The position numbers were made by a program, and so were the translations under genes. The notes under the pieces are model-generated. The model saw only the letters and a list, made by a program, of their open reading frames with translations, made no database searches and was not told where the DNA came from. Below, piece by piece: positions 25,831-34,351 of a stretch of DNA of 48,391 nt. Location: contig CAJUHR010000034.1 in NCBI GenBank assembly GCA_910586255.1, positions 1 through 48,391 on the forward strand, read 5' to 3'. Positions within the stretch are counted from its first letter, which is position 1. Each line of letters opens with the position of its first letter. The DNA is from an uncultured Lachnospiraceae bacterium. GTDB lineage: Bacteria > Bacillota > Clostridia > Lachnospirales > Lachnospiraceae.

Positions 25831-25859
25831 TTGCATTTGTGCCGGGAATCGATTATGAT
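25831..25859 (+). promoter_or_regulatory. Promoter of the ZTP-riboswitch/IMP-synthesis unit
   Basis: TTGCAT (25831-25836), 17 nt, TATGAT (25854-25859). The expected start, near 25866, falls just ahead of the riboswitch aptamer, which supports the assignment. Confidence 0.7.
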
Positions 25860-25867
25860 GATGGAAA

Positions 25868-25969
25868 GAGCGTGTGACTGGCGGAATGGTGGGGAACCAC
25901 AAGGGAGCACGCAAGGAATGTTGCCGGCCGCCTGGGCGCCATGTTTTGTGGTACTCGGGCGGTCTTTTT
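25868..25969 (+). promoter_or_regulatory. ZTP/ZMP (pfl) riboswitch with transcription terminator
   Basis: Aptamer elements match the pfl consensus: P1 GCGTG (25870-25874) with CACGC (25908-25912), the GTGACTGGCG block, P2 GTGG-GGAA-CCAC, AAGGGAGC, and the conserved CCGCCTGGGC (25928-25937). The expression platform is plain: CCGCCTGGG can instead pair with CTCGGGCGG (25954-25962) and runs into TCTTTTT. Ligand binding should lock CCGCC in the pseudoknot and prevent termination, giving an ON switch when ZMP/ZTP builds up for lack of 10-formyl-THF. The two genes behind it consume ZMP (AICAR), which fits exactly. Confidence 0.9.
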
Positions 25970-26086
25970 GTATTATAAGGCATCCGGCAGAAGAAATGTG
26001 ATCAAAGTCGTTTGCCGCAGGAGAATGTCCCCAGTTATTTGATAGAAAAGGCAAAGCCAATGAAAATCAGCAGAAGGAGGATGAAG

Positions 26087-26809
26087 ATGAACATGAACAT
26101 GCTGTCTTTGGAACAGGAGTTAAGGGGAAATGCGTATCCGGGGCGGGGGATCGTGCTTGGAAAAACGCCGGATGGAACGAAAGCGGTGACTGCCTATTTT
26201 ATTATGGGCAGAAGCGAGAACAGCCGTAACCGGGTGTTTGTTGAGGATGGGGAGGGTATCCGCACCCAGGCCTTTGATCCGGCCAAACTAAAGGATCCCA
26301 GCCTGATTATCTATGCGCCGGTGCGGGTGTTGGGGAACAAGACCATTGTCACCAACGGGGATCAGACGGACACCATCTATGAGGGGATGGATAAGCAGCT
26401 GACCTTTGAGCAGAGCCTGCGCAGCCGGGAATTTGAGCCGGACGGGCCTAATTTTACGCCTCGGATTTCGGGGATTATGCACATTGAGAACGGGAAGTAC
26501 AACTATGCCATGTCTATTTTAAAGAGCAATCACGGGGATCCGTCCTCCTGCTGCCGGTATACCTTTGCCTATGAGAATCCGATAGCCGGAGAGGGCCATT
26601 TTATCCACACCTACAAAAATGACGGGGATCCGCTGCCCAGCTTTGAGGGGGAGCCGAAGCCGGTGGGGATGATGGACGATATGGACAAATTTACGGATAT
26701 GGTGTGGAACAGTCTGAATCAGGATAACAAGGTGTCTCTGTTTGTCCGGTATATCGACATTGCAACCGGGAAATATGAGAGCAGGATTGTGAATAAAAAC
26801 GGAAACTGA
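26087..26809 (+). CDS. purO: IMP cyclohydrolase (stand-alone, PurO-like family)
   Basis: 240 residues. Closes the ring of FAICAR to give IMP, the last step of purine synthesis, using the stand-alone cyclohydrolase fold rather than the MGS-like half of bifunctional PurH. Recognisable stretches: GNAYPGRGIVLGKTPDGTKA, MGRSENSRNRVFVEDGEGIR, VTNGDQTDTIYEG and FEPDGPNFTPRISGI. Among three clustered in-frame ATGs, 26087 lies 6 nt after AAGGAGG (26074-26080). Behind the ZTP riboswitch and 120 nt ahead of the transformylase gene. Confidence 0.88.
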   Translation: MNMNMLSLEQELRGNAYPGRGIVLGKTPDGTKAVTAYFIMGRSENSRNRVFVEDGEGIRTQAFDPAKLKDPSLIIYAPVRVLGNKTIVTNGDQTDTIYEGMDKQLTFEQSLRSREFEPDGPNFTPRISGIMHIENGKYNYAMSILKSNHGDPSSCCRYTFAYENPIAGEGHFIHTYKNDGDPLPSFEGEPKPVGMMDDMDKFTDMVWNSLNQDNKVSLFVRYIDIATGKYESRIVNKNGN

Positions 26810-26929
26810 ATCAGACAGGCAAGTGATTTGGGAAAACAGGTGGCAGCCCTTTGAGAGAACGGTTGTTTTACCGGTTCGGACGGGAAATGTCCGGATAATG
26901 AAAGAATGTGCGAAAGGATGGACAGGAAT

Positions 26930-28108
26930 ATGAAAGAGATGGAACTGAAATATGGATGCAACCCGAATCAGAAGCCGGCCAGAATCTTTATAGCCGGGGA
27001 GGGTGAGCTGCCGATTACGGTGCTTTCGGGAAGGCCGGGCTATATCAATCTTTTGGATGCCTTTAATGGCTGGCAGCTGGTGCAGGAACTGAAAAAAGCC
27101 ACCGGACTACCGGCAGCCGCTTCTTTTAAGCATGTGTCTCCGGCAGGAGCGGCGGTGGGTCTGCCTCTTGACGAGACTCTGGCAAAAATTTACTGGGTGG
27201 ATGACATGGGAGAATTGTCCCCTCTGGCCAGCGCCTATGCCAGAGCCCGGGGAGCGGACCGGATGTCCTCCTTCGGAGATTTTATCTCTTTGTCCGATGT
27301 GTGCGATGTGGACACGGCAAAGCTTATTAAACGGGAGGTGTCTGATGGGGTGATTGCACCGGGGTATAAGCCGGAAGCCCTGGATATCTTGAAATCAAAA
27401 AAGAACGGGAATTACTGCGTCATCCGGATGGATGAGGGATACCGGCCGGATCCCATTGAGAGGAAGCAGGTTTTCGGGATCACCTTTGAGCAGGGAAGAA
27501 ATGCTCTGGACATCAACAATGAGCTGATTTCCAATGTGGTGACGGAAAATAAGGAGATTCCGGACAGTGCCAAGGTGGATTTGGTTATCTCCCTGATCAC
27601 TCTGAAATATACCCAGTCTAATTCTGTGTGCTATGCCAAGGGCGGTCAGGCTATCGGCATCGGAGCCGGACAGCAGTCCCGGGTACACTGCACCCGTCTG
27701 GCGGGGCAGAAGGCAGACAACTGGTTTTTGCGCCAGGCTCCGCAGGTGCTGGGCTTAAAGTTTGTGGACGGGATTCGGCGGGCTGACCGGGACAATGCCA
27801 TTGATGTCTATATCGGGGAGGAGTATATGGACGTATTGGCGGACGGCGCCTGGGAGAAGATCTTTAAGGAGAAGCCGCCTGTATTTACCAGGGAGGAGAA
27901 GAGGGCCTGGCTTGACCGGATGACGGATGTGGCTCTGGGGTCGGATGCATTCTTCCCCTTTGGGGATAATATTGAGCGGGCATATAAGAGCGGCGTCCGC
28001 TATATCGCCCAGCCGGGGGGCTCTGTGCGGGATGACAATGTGATTGAGACCTGCAACAAATATGGAATGGCCATGGCCTTTACGGGGATTCGTTTGTTCC
28101 ACCACTAA
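26930..28108 (+). CDS. purH: AICAR transformylase (PurH transformylase domain only)
   Basis: 392 residues. Transfers a formyl group from 10-formyl-THF to AICAR. Corresponds to the C-terminal half of PurH: begins ELKYGCNPNQKPARI, has the catalytic-site KHVSPAGAAVG and the later YTQSNSVCYAKGGQAIGIGA and SDAFFPFGDNIERA-YKSGVRYIAQPGGS. The N-terminal IMP-cyclohydrolase domain of bifunctional PurH is missing, and the preceding gene supplies that activity. ATG 26930 has only a short AGGA ahead; 26918 and 26939 are alternatives. Followed by a clear terminator. Confidence 0.93.
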   Translation: MKEMELKYGCNPNQKPARIFIAGEGELPITVLSGRPGYINLLDAFNGWQLVQELKKATGLPAAASFKHVSPAGAAVGLPLDETLAKIYWVDDMGELSPLASAYARARGADRMSSFGDFISLSDVCDVDTAKLIKREVSDGVIAPGYKPEALDILKSKKNGNYCVIRMDEGYRPDPIERKQVFGITFEQGRNALDINNELISNVVTENKEIPDSAKVDLVISLITLKYTQSNSVCYAKGGQAIGIGAGQQSRVHCTRLAGQKADNWFLRQAPQVLGLKFVDGIRRADRDNAIDVYIGEEYMDVLADGAWEKIFKEKPPVFTREEKRAWLDRMTDVALGSDAFFPFGDNIERAYKSGVRYIAQPGGSVRDDNVIETCNKYGMAMAFTGIRLFHH

Positions 28109-28142
28109 GAAATCTTCAAATAGAATATTTAAATTGTTTATG

Positions 28143-28182
28143 GACAGCCTGAGGCAAAACGGTTTCAGGCTGTCTGTTTTTG
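28143..28182 (+). terminator. Intrinsic terminator after purH
   Basis: GACAGCCTGA (28143-28152) pairs with TCAGGCTGTC (28165-28174), then TGTTTTTG. The rest of the gap (28183-28324) contains no gene I can see. Confidence 0.85.
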
Positions 28183-28324
28183 CTTACTAAAAAGTTCCGG
28201 CGGTCTCTTTTTACAAAAGTATTGCAAAAGCGGGGAGGAAAGGCAGCATATCATCAGCAAAATAAAGGATATATGGAGATAATTTCCCATAAATCTTAAG
28301 ATTTCATAAAGTAATTCATACATC

Positions 28325-28353
28325 TTGCATAAAACGGCATTTAAAGGTACAAT
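28325..28353 (+). promoter_or_regulatory. hflKC promoter
   Basis: TTGCAT (28325-28330), 17 nt, TACAAT (28348-28353). The leader to hflK is about 100 nt. Confidence 0.65.
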
Positions 28354-28457
28354 AGACAGGTAGCTTTGTGTTTTGTTTAACAAATATTCGGACAGATGTC
28401 AGAATAGATCCGGCAGAGAGCTTCCTTAAGCTTTGGCCGGAGATACAGGAGAATACT

Positions 28458-29693
28458 ATGAATCAAAATCAGAACCCATTTGGAAATGTGTTTGGGCCCG
28501 GGGGCGGAAAAGGCGGCGCGCCCTTTGGAGGCAATGCTTTTGGCGGAAACGGGAAGAAGCAGAAAGAGGGAACTCCGGAGCAGGAAAAGGAACCGGAGCG
28601 GTTTGACTCCAATGGCAATCCGGTTCGCCGGTTTCGGCCCTTCCGGGGAATCGGCGTGGGATTTTTTCTGCTGCTTTTGGTGTTTGCAGGCATGAACAGC
28701 TATTATATGCTGGATGAGGAAAACTATGCGGTAGTGACCACCTTAGGAAGCGCGGAGGCGGTATCCCAGGCGGGGCTGCATTTTAAGATACCCTTTGTTC
28801 AGCATGTGCGCAAGGTTTCCAAGGGGATCAAGGGCATGCCCATCGGCTACTACAACGAGAACGGGACAACAGTGTCCATCGATGAGGAGTCGGTGATGAT
28901 CACCAAGGATTTTAATTTTGTAAACACGGATTTTTATCTGGAATATATGGTCAATGATCCGGTGAAGTATCTGTATGCGTCTGCAGAGCCGGAGGCCACT
29001 TTAAAGATGTTGGCCCAGTCCTACATCCGCGATACAGTGGGAATCTACAATGTGGATGACGTGATCACCACGGGAAAGGCTCTCATTCAGTCGGAGATCA
29101 AGGAGAAGCTGACCAATCGGATGATTCAGGAGGATATCGGTCTGTCCGTGGTCAACATTACCATTCAGGATGCGTTTCCGCCTACCACGGAGGTCATGAA
29201 TGCCTTCAAAAATGTGGAAAATGCCAAGCAGGGCAAGGAGACGGCCATCAACAATGCCAACAAGGACCGGAATGAGAAGATTCCCCAGGCGGAGGCAGAG
29301 TGCGACCGGATTATCAAGAGTGCGGAGGCGGAAAAGGAGGCCAGGATCAATGAGGCCCAGGGACAGGTGTCCCGTTTTGAGCAGATGTATGAGCAGTACA
29401 GCAAGTATCCTCTGATCACCAAACAGAGAATGTTCTACGAGACTATGGAGGAACTGCTGCCAGACATGAAGGTGTATATTGTGGATGAGAGCGGCACCCA
29501 GAAGATGCTGCCTTTAGACAGCTTTATATCGGGCCTTCCGGCATCGGAAGCCGGGGGAGCGAACCAGGCCGGAGGCAGGCAGGATGGCGGAGCCGGTCTG
29601 GAGAACGGCCAGGGAGATGCATCCCATGGGGCCGGAGCAGAGAGCGGCGCAGCAGCGCGGGAGGCTGCCGATTCAACGGGCGGCGGTCAGTAG
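28458..29693 (+). CDS. hflK: HflK-like SPFH/Band 7 membrane protein
   Basis: 411 residues. HflK with HflC forms a cage around the FtsH protease in the membrane and tunes its access to substrates. A Gly/Asn-rich cytoplasmic N-terminus (1-55) is followed by one membrane helix (GVGFFLLLLVFAGMNSYYML), the Band 7 domain (YAVVTTLGSAEAVSQAGLHF to about residue 260), a coiled coil rich in Glu/Ala/Lys, and a low-complexity Gly/Ala tail. ATG 28458 is 6 nt after AGGAG; in-frame codons further upstream do not fit. hflC follows after 127 nt, a rather wide gap without a clear promoter. Confidence 0.88.
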   Translation: MNQNQNPFGNVFGPGGGKGGAPFGGNAFGGNGKKQKEGTPEQEKEPERFDSNGNPVRRFRPFRGIGVGFFLLLLVFAGMNSYYMLDEENYAVVTTLGSAEAVSQAGLHFKIPFVQHVRKVSKGIKGMPIGYYNENGTTVSIDEESVMITKDFNFVNTDFYLEYMVNDPVKYLYASAEPEATLKMLAQSYIRDTVGIYNVDDVITTGKALIQSEIKEKLTNRMIQEDIGLSVVNITIQDAFPPTTEVMNAFKNVENAKQGKETAINNANKDRNEKIPQAEAECDRIIKSAEAEKEARINEAQGQVSRFEQMYEQYSKYPLITKQRMFYETMEELLPDMKVYIVDESGTQKMLPLDSFISGLPASEAGGANQAGGRQDGGAGLENGQGDASHGAGAESGAAAREAADSTGGGQ

Positions 29694-29820
29694 ATGAGGT
29701 TGCCGGGCCGGAAAGAGCAGAGGTTATCAGTCCGGGACCGCATGCAACAGGCGGTGGACGGCAAACGGATTTCAGGCAGAGAGCTTTCGGGAGTACTCTG
29801 CATATAGATTGGAGGAAATT

Positions 29821-30690
29821 ATGAAGCAGGCAGGAAAGGCAGCGGGATTTTTGATTGCAGTGATGATTGTGGTGGTGCTTGGCGCCTCCCTTGTGATCAC
29901 CTATCCCAATGAATATAAATTGATTCGCCAGTTCGGCGAGATTGTCCGGGTAGTGGAGACACCGGGAGTGTCTTTTAAGATCCCCTTTGTGCAGACCAGC
30001 TCCTCGGTTCCCAGGGAGCTGCAGATATACGACATCCCCAAGTCGGACGTGATTACCAAGGACAAAAAGAGCATGATCGCAGATGCGTTTGTCCTGTGGA
30101 AAATCTCAGACCCCATATTGTTTACCCGTCATCTAAACGGACAGGTAGCCCAGGCCCAGTCCCGGATCTCGGCGTCCGTGTTTTCGTCCATGAAGTCGGT
30201 GATTTCCAATATGGATCAGGCGGAGATCATTGAGAACAGGAACGGAAAGCTGGCCTTGGATATCAGCAGCAACATAGGAAATTCTCTGGATGAATACGGG
30301 ATTCATGTGCTGGCAGTGGAGACAAAGTCTCTGGATATGCCGGATGACAACAAGCAGGCAGTCTATGACCGGATGATCTCGGAGAGGAACAACATTGCGG
30401 CCTCCTACACGGCCCAGGGCAATTCCTCTGCCCAGAAAATCAAGAACGATACCACCAAGGAGGTATCGGTTATGAAGTCCGGCGCTCAGGCAGAGGCGGA
30501 GAAGATCAAGGCGGAGGGCGAAGCCCAGTATATGCAGATCCTCTCAAACGCCTACAATGATGCCAGCAAGGCGGATTTTTATAATTTTGTCCGTTCTCTG
30601 GATGCGGCCAAGTCCTCCCTAAAGAACGGAAACAATACGCTGATTTTGGACAAAAGCTCACCTATGACACAGATTTTCTACGGATATTAA
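29821..30690 (+). CDS. hflC: HflC-like SPFH/Band 7 membrane protein
   Basis: 289 residues. N-terminal membrane helix (AAGFLIAVMIVVVLGASLVI), then the Band 7 core NEYKLIRQFGEIVRVVETPG and SFKIPFVQTSSSVPRELQIY, typical of HflC, and a C-terminal coiled coil (AQAEAEKIKAEGEAQYMQIL) ending NFVRSLDAAKSSLKNGNNTL, the usual HflC end. Start ATG 29821 is 5 nt after GGAGG; an in-frame TTG at 29809 overlaps that site. Partner of the preceding HflK-like protein. Confidence 0.9.
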   Translation: MKQAGKAAGFLIAVMIVVVLGASLVITYPNEYKLIRQFGEIVRVVETPGVSFKIPFVQTSSSVPRELQIYDIPKSDVITKDKKSMIADAFVLWKISDPILFTRHLNGQVAQAQSRISASVFSSMKSVISNMDQAEIIENRNGKLALDISSNIGNSLDEYGIHVLAVETKSLDMPDDNKQAVYDRMISERNNIAASYTAQGNSSAQKIKNDTTKEVSVMKSGAQAEAEKIKAEGEAQYMQILSNAYNDASKADFYNFVRSLDAAKSSLKNGNNTLILDKSSPMTQIFYGY

Positions 30691-30917
30691 AGAAGAAGCC
30701 AAAAGAGATCCTTCCGGCTTCCAAAAAATCAAAAGGGATTGTTGGCAAGCGGGGGGTTGGCCGGAGAAAATCTGGAAAAGGATTCAGAAAAGCTTCGGAT
30801 GCCCTCCTGGGAATTGTCCCTTTTCCTGGGCTGCAATTCCTTTGTGGATTATGTGAGGCATTAAAGTAAAGGAAAAAATCAGGAATACCGACAAAAGATA
30901 AAGGTATAAGCCAAACA

Positions 30918-30975
30918 GGCCTGGCTGGAGGAAATCGGAGAAACCGGTGAGCCTCCCGCCAGGCCCTGCTTTTGC
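30918..30975 (+). terminator. Hairpin after hflC, probable terminator
   Basis: GGCCTGGC-T-GGAGG (30918-30931) pairs with CCTCC-C-GCCAGGCC (30952-30965), one internal mismatch, followed by CTGCTTTTG. The 30691-30917 stretch before it holds a weaker GAAGCC/GGCTTC hairpin and no gene I can support. Confidence 0.55.
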
Positions 30976-30984
30976 GGGATGGTC

Positions 30985-31013
30985 TTGAAAGAATAAGGCG
31001 TATCCTTTATAAT
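30985..31013 (+). promoter_or_regulatory. Promoter of the ABC-F gene
   Basis: TTGAAA (30985-30990), 17 nt, TATAAT (31008-31013): a near-consensus sigma-A promoter. The gene starts at 31048, so the leader is short and there is no room for an attenuator like those of antibiotic-inducible ABC-F genes. Confidence 0.75.
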
Positions 31014-31047
31014 AGGCAGTACTGTTAGCTTTAAAAGGAGGAACCTT

Positions 31048-32940
31048 ATGAGTTTAGTTACTATAGAGCATCTGACAAAATCCTACACGGAGAGGTTATT
31101 ATTTGACGATGTGTCCTTTAGCATGGACGAGGGGGAGAAGGTGGGGCTTATCGGCATCAACGGCACCGGCAAATCCACGCTCCTTAAAATCGTGGCCGGA
31201 TTAGAGGAGCCGGATGAGGGGAACGTAATCTGCCGCAGAAATCTCTATATCCGCTATCTGCCCCAGATTCCTGAGTTTGTGGCCGGGGATACGGTGCTTG
31301 ACAGTATTGTGCGGGACAATAAAAAGGAACCTCATTTTACCTCTGAGGAGGAGATTCGGGCCAGCGCCAGGGCAATTCTCACAAGACTGGGAATCCGGGA
31401 TCATGAGGCGAGGGTGGATACTCTGTCAGGGGGACAAAAAAAGAGGGTGGCTTTGACCAGCGTGCTTTTGTCCACAGCAGATTTGCTGATCCTGGACGAG
31501 CCCACCAATCATTTAGACAGCGAGATGGCAGACTGGCTGGAGGAGTATTTAAAGCAGTTTCGGGGAGCACTTTTGATGATTACCCATGACCGGTATTTCC
31601 TGGACAGTGTGACCGGGCGGATCGTGGAGCTGGATAAGGGGAAGCTTTACAGCTATGAGACTAACTATGAGGGATTTGTCAGGCTGAAGGCAGAGCGGGT
31701 GGATATGGCTCTGGCATCGGAGAGAAAGCGCCAGTCCATTTTAAGGATCGAGCTGGAATGGATGCAGCGGGGAGCCAGGGCCCGGTCCACCAAGCAGAAG
31801 GCCCACATTCAAAGGTATGAGGCCCTGCGGGATCAGAAGGGGCCGGAATTTGACAAGGATGTGGAACTGGATTCGGTTTCCAGTCGGTTAGGGCGCACGA
31901 CTGTGGAAATTGAAGAGCTCTCCAAGACCTATGGTTCCAAGGTGCTTATAAAGGATTTCACTTATATCTTTTTGAAAAATGACCGAATTGGAATCATCGG
32001 ACCCAACGGAAGCGGCAAATCCACCCTGCTTAAGATGATTGCCGGATGGGTGAAGCCGGACGCGGGAAATATTCGGATCGGGCAGACGGTGAAGCTGGGA
32101 TATTTTTCTCAGGAAAATGAGGCCATGGATGAAAGCCTGAAGGTGATTGACTATATCCGGAATGTGGCCGAGGTGGTGCAGACGAGAGACGGAAGCATCA
32201 GTGCTTCGCAGATGCTGGAGCGGTTTTTATTCCCGGGAAGCGTGCAGCATACGGTGATCGGCAGGCTCTCCGGCGGGGAGAAGCGGCGGCTGTATCTTCT
32301 TCGGATTTTGATGGAATCCCCCAATGTGCTGCTTTTGGATGAGCCCACCAATGATCTGGATATCCGGACTCTGACGATTCTTGAGGACTATCTGGACAGC
32401 TTTTCGGGAATCGTGGTGGCCGTATCCCATGACCGGTATTTTCTGGACCGGATGGTCAGGAGGATATTTGCCTTTGAGGGAGACGGTGCTGTCATCCAGT
32501 ATGAGGGGGGATTTACGGATTACCAGGCGGCCTGTGAGAGAAGGCGCCTTAAGAAGGCCGGAGAGGATGGGGCAAGGGAGAAGGGGGCCCAAAAAGCTGC
32601 CGGCACAAAGGGGAAGGGGACAGGTAAAGCTGCCGGTTTCGGGGAAAATGACGGGATAGCTTCTGATACAGACCGGGCCCGCAAAGGACGGGAGCATCAG
32701 AAAAAGCTGAAATTTACCTACAAGGAGCAGAAGGAGTGGGAGACCATTGAGGAGGATATGGCAGCTCTTGAGGAGAAGCTGGGAGAGCTGGAACACCAGA
32801 TAGAGGAGTCGGCCACCGTGTTTGGAAAGTTAAGTCTTTTGTTGGAGGAAAAGGCACAGACGGAGCTGCTTCTGGAGGAAAAAATGGAGCGGTGGGTATA
32901 TTTAAATGACCTGGCAGAGAAAATTAAAGAGCAGGGATAA
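31048..32940 (+). CDS. ABC-F family ATPase (Uup/YdiF type)
   Basis: 630 residues, no membrane segments. ABC-F proteins bind the ribosomal E site and act in translation, resolve stalling or protect from antibiotics. Two nucleotide-binding domains: GINGTGKST / LSGGQKKR / LLILDEPTNHLDS in the first, and GPNGSGKST / LSGGEKRR / LLLDEPTNDLDIRT in the second, joined by the charged P-site tRNA interaction motif linker (about 235-290, including MQRGARARSTKQKAHIQRYE). A basic linker and a C-terminal coiled coil (about 560-630) resemble Uup. ATG 31048 follows AAAAGGAGG. A housekeeping role is more likely than resistance given the constitutive-looking promoter. Confidence 0.92.
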   Translation: MSLVTIEHLTKSYTERLLFDDVSFSMDEGEKVGLIGINGTGKSTLLKIVAGLEEPDEGNVICRRNLYIRYLPQIPEFVAGDTVLDSIVRDNKKEPHFTSEEEIRASARAILTRLGIRDHEARVDTLSGGQKKRVALTSVLLSTADLLILDEPTNHLDSEMADWLEEYLKQFRGALLMITHDRYFLDSVTGRIVELDKGKLYSYETNYEGFVRLKAERVDMALASERKRQSILRIELEWMQRGARARSTKQKAHIQRYEALRDQKGPEFDKDVELDSVSSRLGRTTVEIEELSKTYGSKVLIKDFTYIFLKNDRIGIIGPNGSGKSTLLKMIAGWVKPDAGNIRIGQTVKLGYFSQENEAMDESLKVIDYIRNVAEVVQTRDGSISASQMLERFLFPGSVQHTVIGRLSGGEKRRLYLLRILMESPNVLLLDEPTNDLDIRTLTILEDYLDSFSGIVVAVSHDRYFLDRMVRRIFAFEGDGAVIQYEGGFTDYQAACERRRLKKAGEDGAREKGAQKAAGTKGKGTGKAAGFGENDGIASDTDRARKGREHQKKLKFTYKEQKEWETIEEDMAALEEKLGELEHQIEESATVFGKLSLLLEEKAQTELLLEEKMERWVYLNDLAEKIKEQG

Positions 32941-33004
32941 GTGCCGGGGATGCCATGAGCTTTGCGAGATAAGATTTTGCGTTTGGAGGTGGCAAAAACC
33001 GGTA

Positions 33005-33043
33005 CAGGAAACGTGACAAGGAAAAAATTCATAACGTTTCCTG
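33005..33043. repeat. 10-bp inverted repeat ahead of rtcB
   Basis: CAGGAAACGT (33005-33014) and ACGTTTCCTG (33034-33043), loop 19 nt, end 33 nt before the rtcB start. It could be an operator or an RNA stem near the ribosome site. No promoter boxes are obvious. Confidence 0.5.
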
Positions 33044-33076
33044 CAGATAAAGAGAGAACAGGGAGAAGGAAGAACC

Positions 33077-34291
33077 ATGTTTCAGGAAGTAAAAGGAGAA
33101 TTTAATACGGCTCGGGTCTATACGGATGTGGTGGAGGAGAGCGCCATAGCGCAGATTAAAAGTCTGTGCGACCAGGAATATGCAAAGGATTTGAGGATTC
33201 GGATTATGCCGGACGTGCATACGGGGGCCGGGTGCACCATCGGCACCACCATGACCATACGGGATGCGGTTGTGCCTAATCTGGTGGGAGTGGACATCGG
33301 CTGCGGGATGGAAACCATCCGTCTTCGCGGCCGTCATCTGGAGCTGGAAAAGCTTGATAAGCTGATCTATGCGAAGATCCCGTCCGGGTTTGAGATTCGC
33401 AGGGAGCCGCACCGTTTTTGTGAGGAGATTGATCTGACGCGGCTTCGGTGCCGCAGGGAGGCTAATCTGAATCTGGATCGGGCCCTTCGGTCTTTGGGGA
33501 CTCTGGGAGGAGGCAACCACTTTATCGAGGCGGATAAGGATGAGGAGGGAGAGCTTTACCTGGTGATCCATTCCGGTTCCCGCCATCTGGGGCTGGAGGT
33601 GGCCGGCTATTATCAGGAGCAGGCATACAGGCAGCTGAACAGCAATACGAGAAAGGATGAGAAGGCGCTGATTGCCGCTCTTCGGGCCCAGGGACGGGAG
33701 CGGGAGATTGAGAAGGCATTAAAGGAGCTGAAAAAGCAGGTTAAGACAGACATTCCCCGGAACTTAGCCTATTGCAGCGGTTCCCTGATGGAAGATTATA
33801 TTCATGATATGCGGATTGTTCAGCAATTTGCCATGCTGAACCGGCAGGCTATGATGGATGAACTGATTCGGGGAATGAAGCTTAAGGTGGAGGAACAGTT
33901 TACTACGATTCACAATTATATTGACACAGACGAGATGATTCTGCGGAAGGGGGCAGTGTCGGCAAAGAAGGGGGAGAAGCTGCTGATTCCCATCAACATG
34001 CGGGACGGATCTCTGATCTGTGTGGGAAAGGGAAACGAGGAGTGGAATTTTTCAGCGCCCCACGGGGCCGGACGGCTCATGTCCCGGACTCAGGCCAGAA
34101 GGACCTGGACCGTTTCCGAGTTTAAAAAGCAGATGAAAGGGATCTACACTACATCCGTCAGCGGGTCTACCTTAGACGAGTGTCCCATGGCCTATAAGGG
34201 TATGGAGGATATTGTAAGGAATATTGGGGAGACGGCTGAGATTGTGAAGGTGATCCGGCCGGTGTATAATTTTAAAGCCGGAGAGGAGTAA
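33077..34291 (+). CDS. rtcB: RtcB family RNA-splicing/repair ligase
   Basis: 404 residues, the shorter bacterial type. RtcB joins 2',3'-cyclic phosphate or 3'-phosphate RNA ends to 5'-OH ends using GTP and Mn2+, repairing cleaved tRNA or rRNA. Metal and guanylate motifs are all present: MPDVHTGAGCTIG, VGVDIGCGME (Asp and Cys ligands), GGGNHFIE, VIHSGSRHLG and, near the C-terminus, PHGAGRLMSRTQAR with the guanylylated histidine. ATG 33077 follows GAAGGAAG. No RtcA, RtcR or archease gene is adjacent. The stop codon lies in a 15-bp tandem repeat. Confidence 0.93.
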   Translation: MFQEVKGEFNTARVYTDVVEESAIAQIKSLCDQEYAKDLRIRIMPDVHTGAGCTIGTTMTIRDAVVPNLVGVDIGCGMETIRLRGRHLELEKLDKLIYAKIPSGFEIRREPHRFCEEIDLTRLRCRREANLNLDRALRSLGTLGGGNHFIEADKDEEGELYLVIHSGSRHLGLEVAGYYQEQAYRQLNSNTRKDEKALIAALRAQGREREIEKALKELKKQVKTDIPRNLAYCSGSLMEDYIHDMRIVQQFAMLNRQAMMDELIRGMKLKVEEQFTTIHNYIDTDEMILRKGAVSAKKGEKLLIPINMRDGSLICVGKGNEEWNFSAPHGAGRLMSRTQARRTWTVSEFKKQMKGIYTTSVSGSTLDECPMAYKGMEDIVRNIGETAEIVKVIRPVYNFKAGEE

Positions 34292-34321
34292 GCCGGGGAG
34301 GAATAAGCCGAAGAGGAATAG
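34277..34321 (+). repeat. 15-bp tandem triplication across the rtcB stop codon
   Basis: Three adjoining 15-nt units (34277-34291, 34292-34306, 34307-34321) differ at a few bases. Each is in the rtcB frame and each ends in a stop: TAA, TAA, TAG. The encoded units are AGEE-stop, AGEE-stop, AEEE-stop. Confidence 0.8.
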
Positions 34322-34351
34322 GCGGGAAAAGAAGCAGGCATTTAAGGCCGG

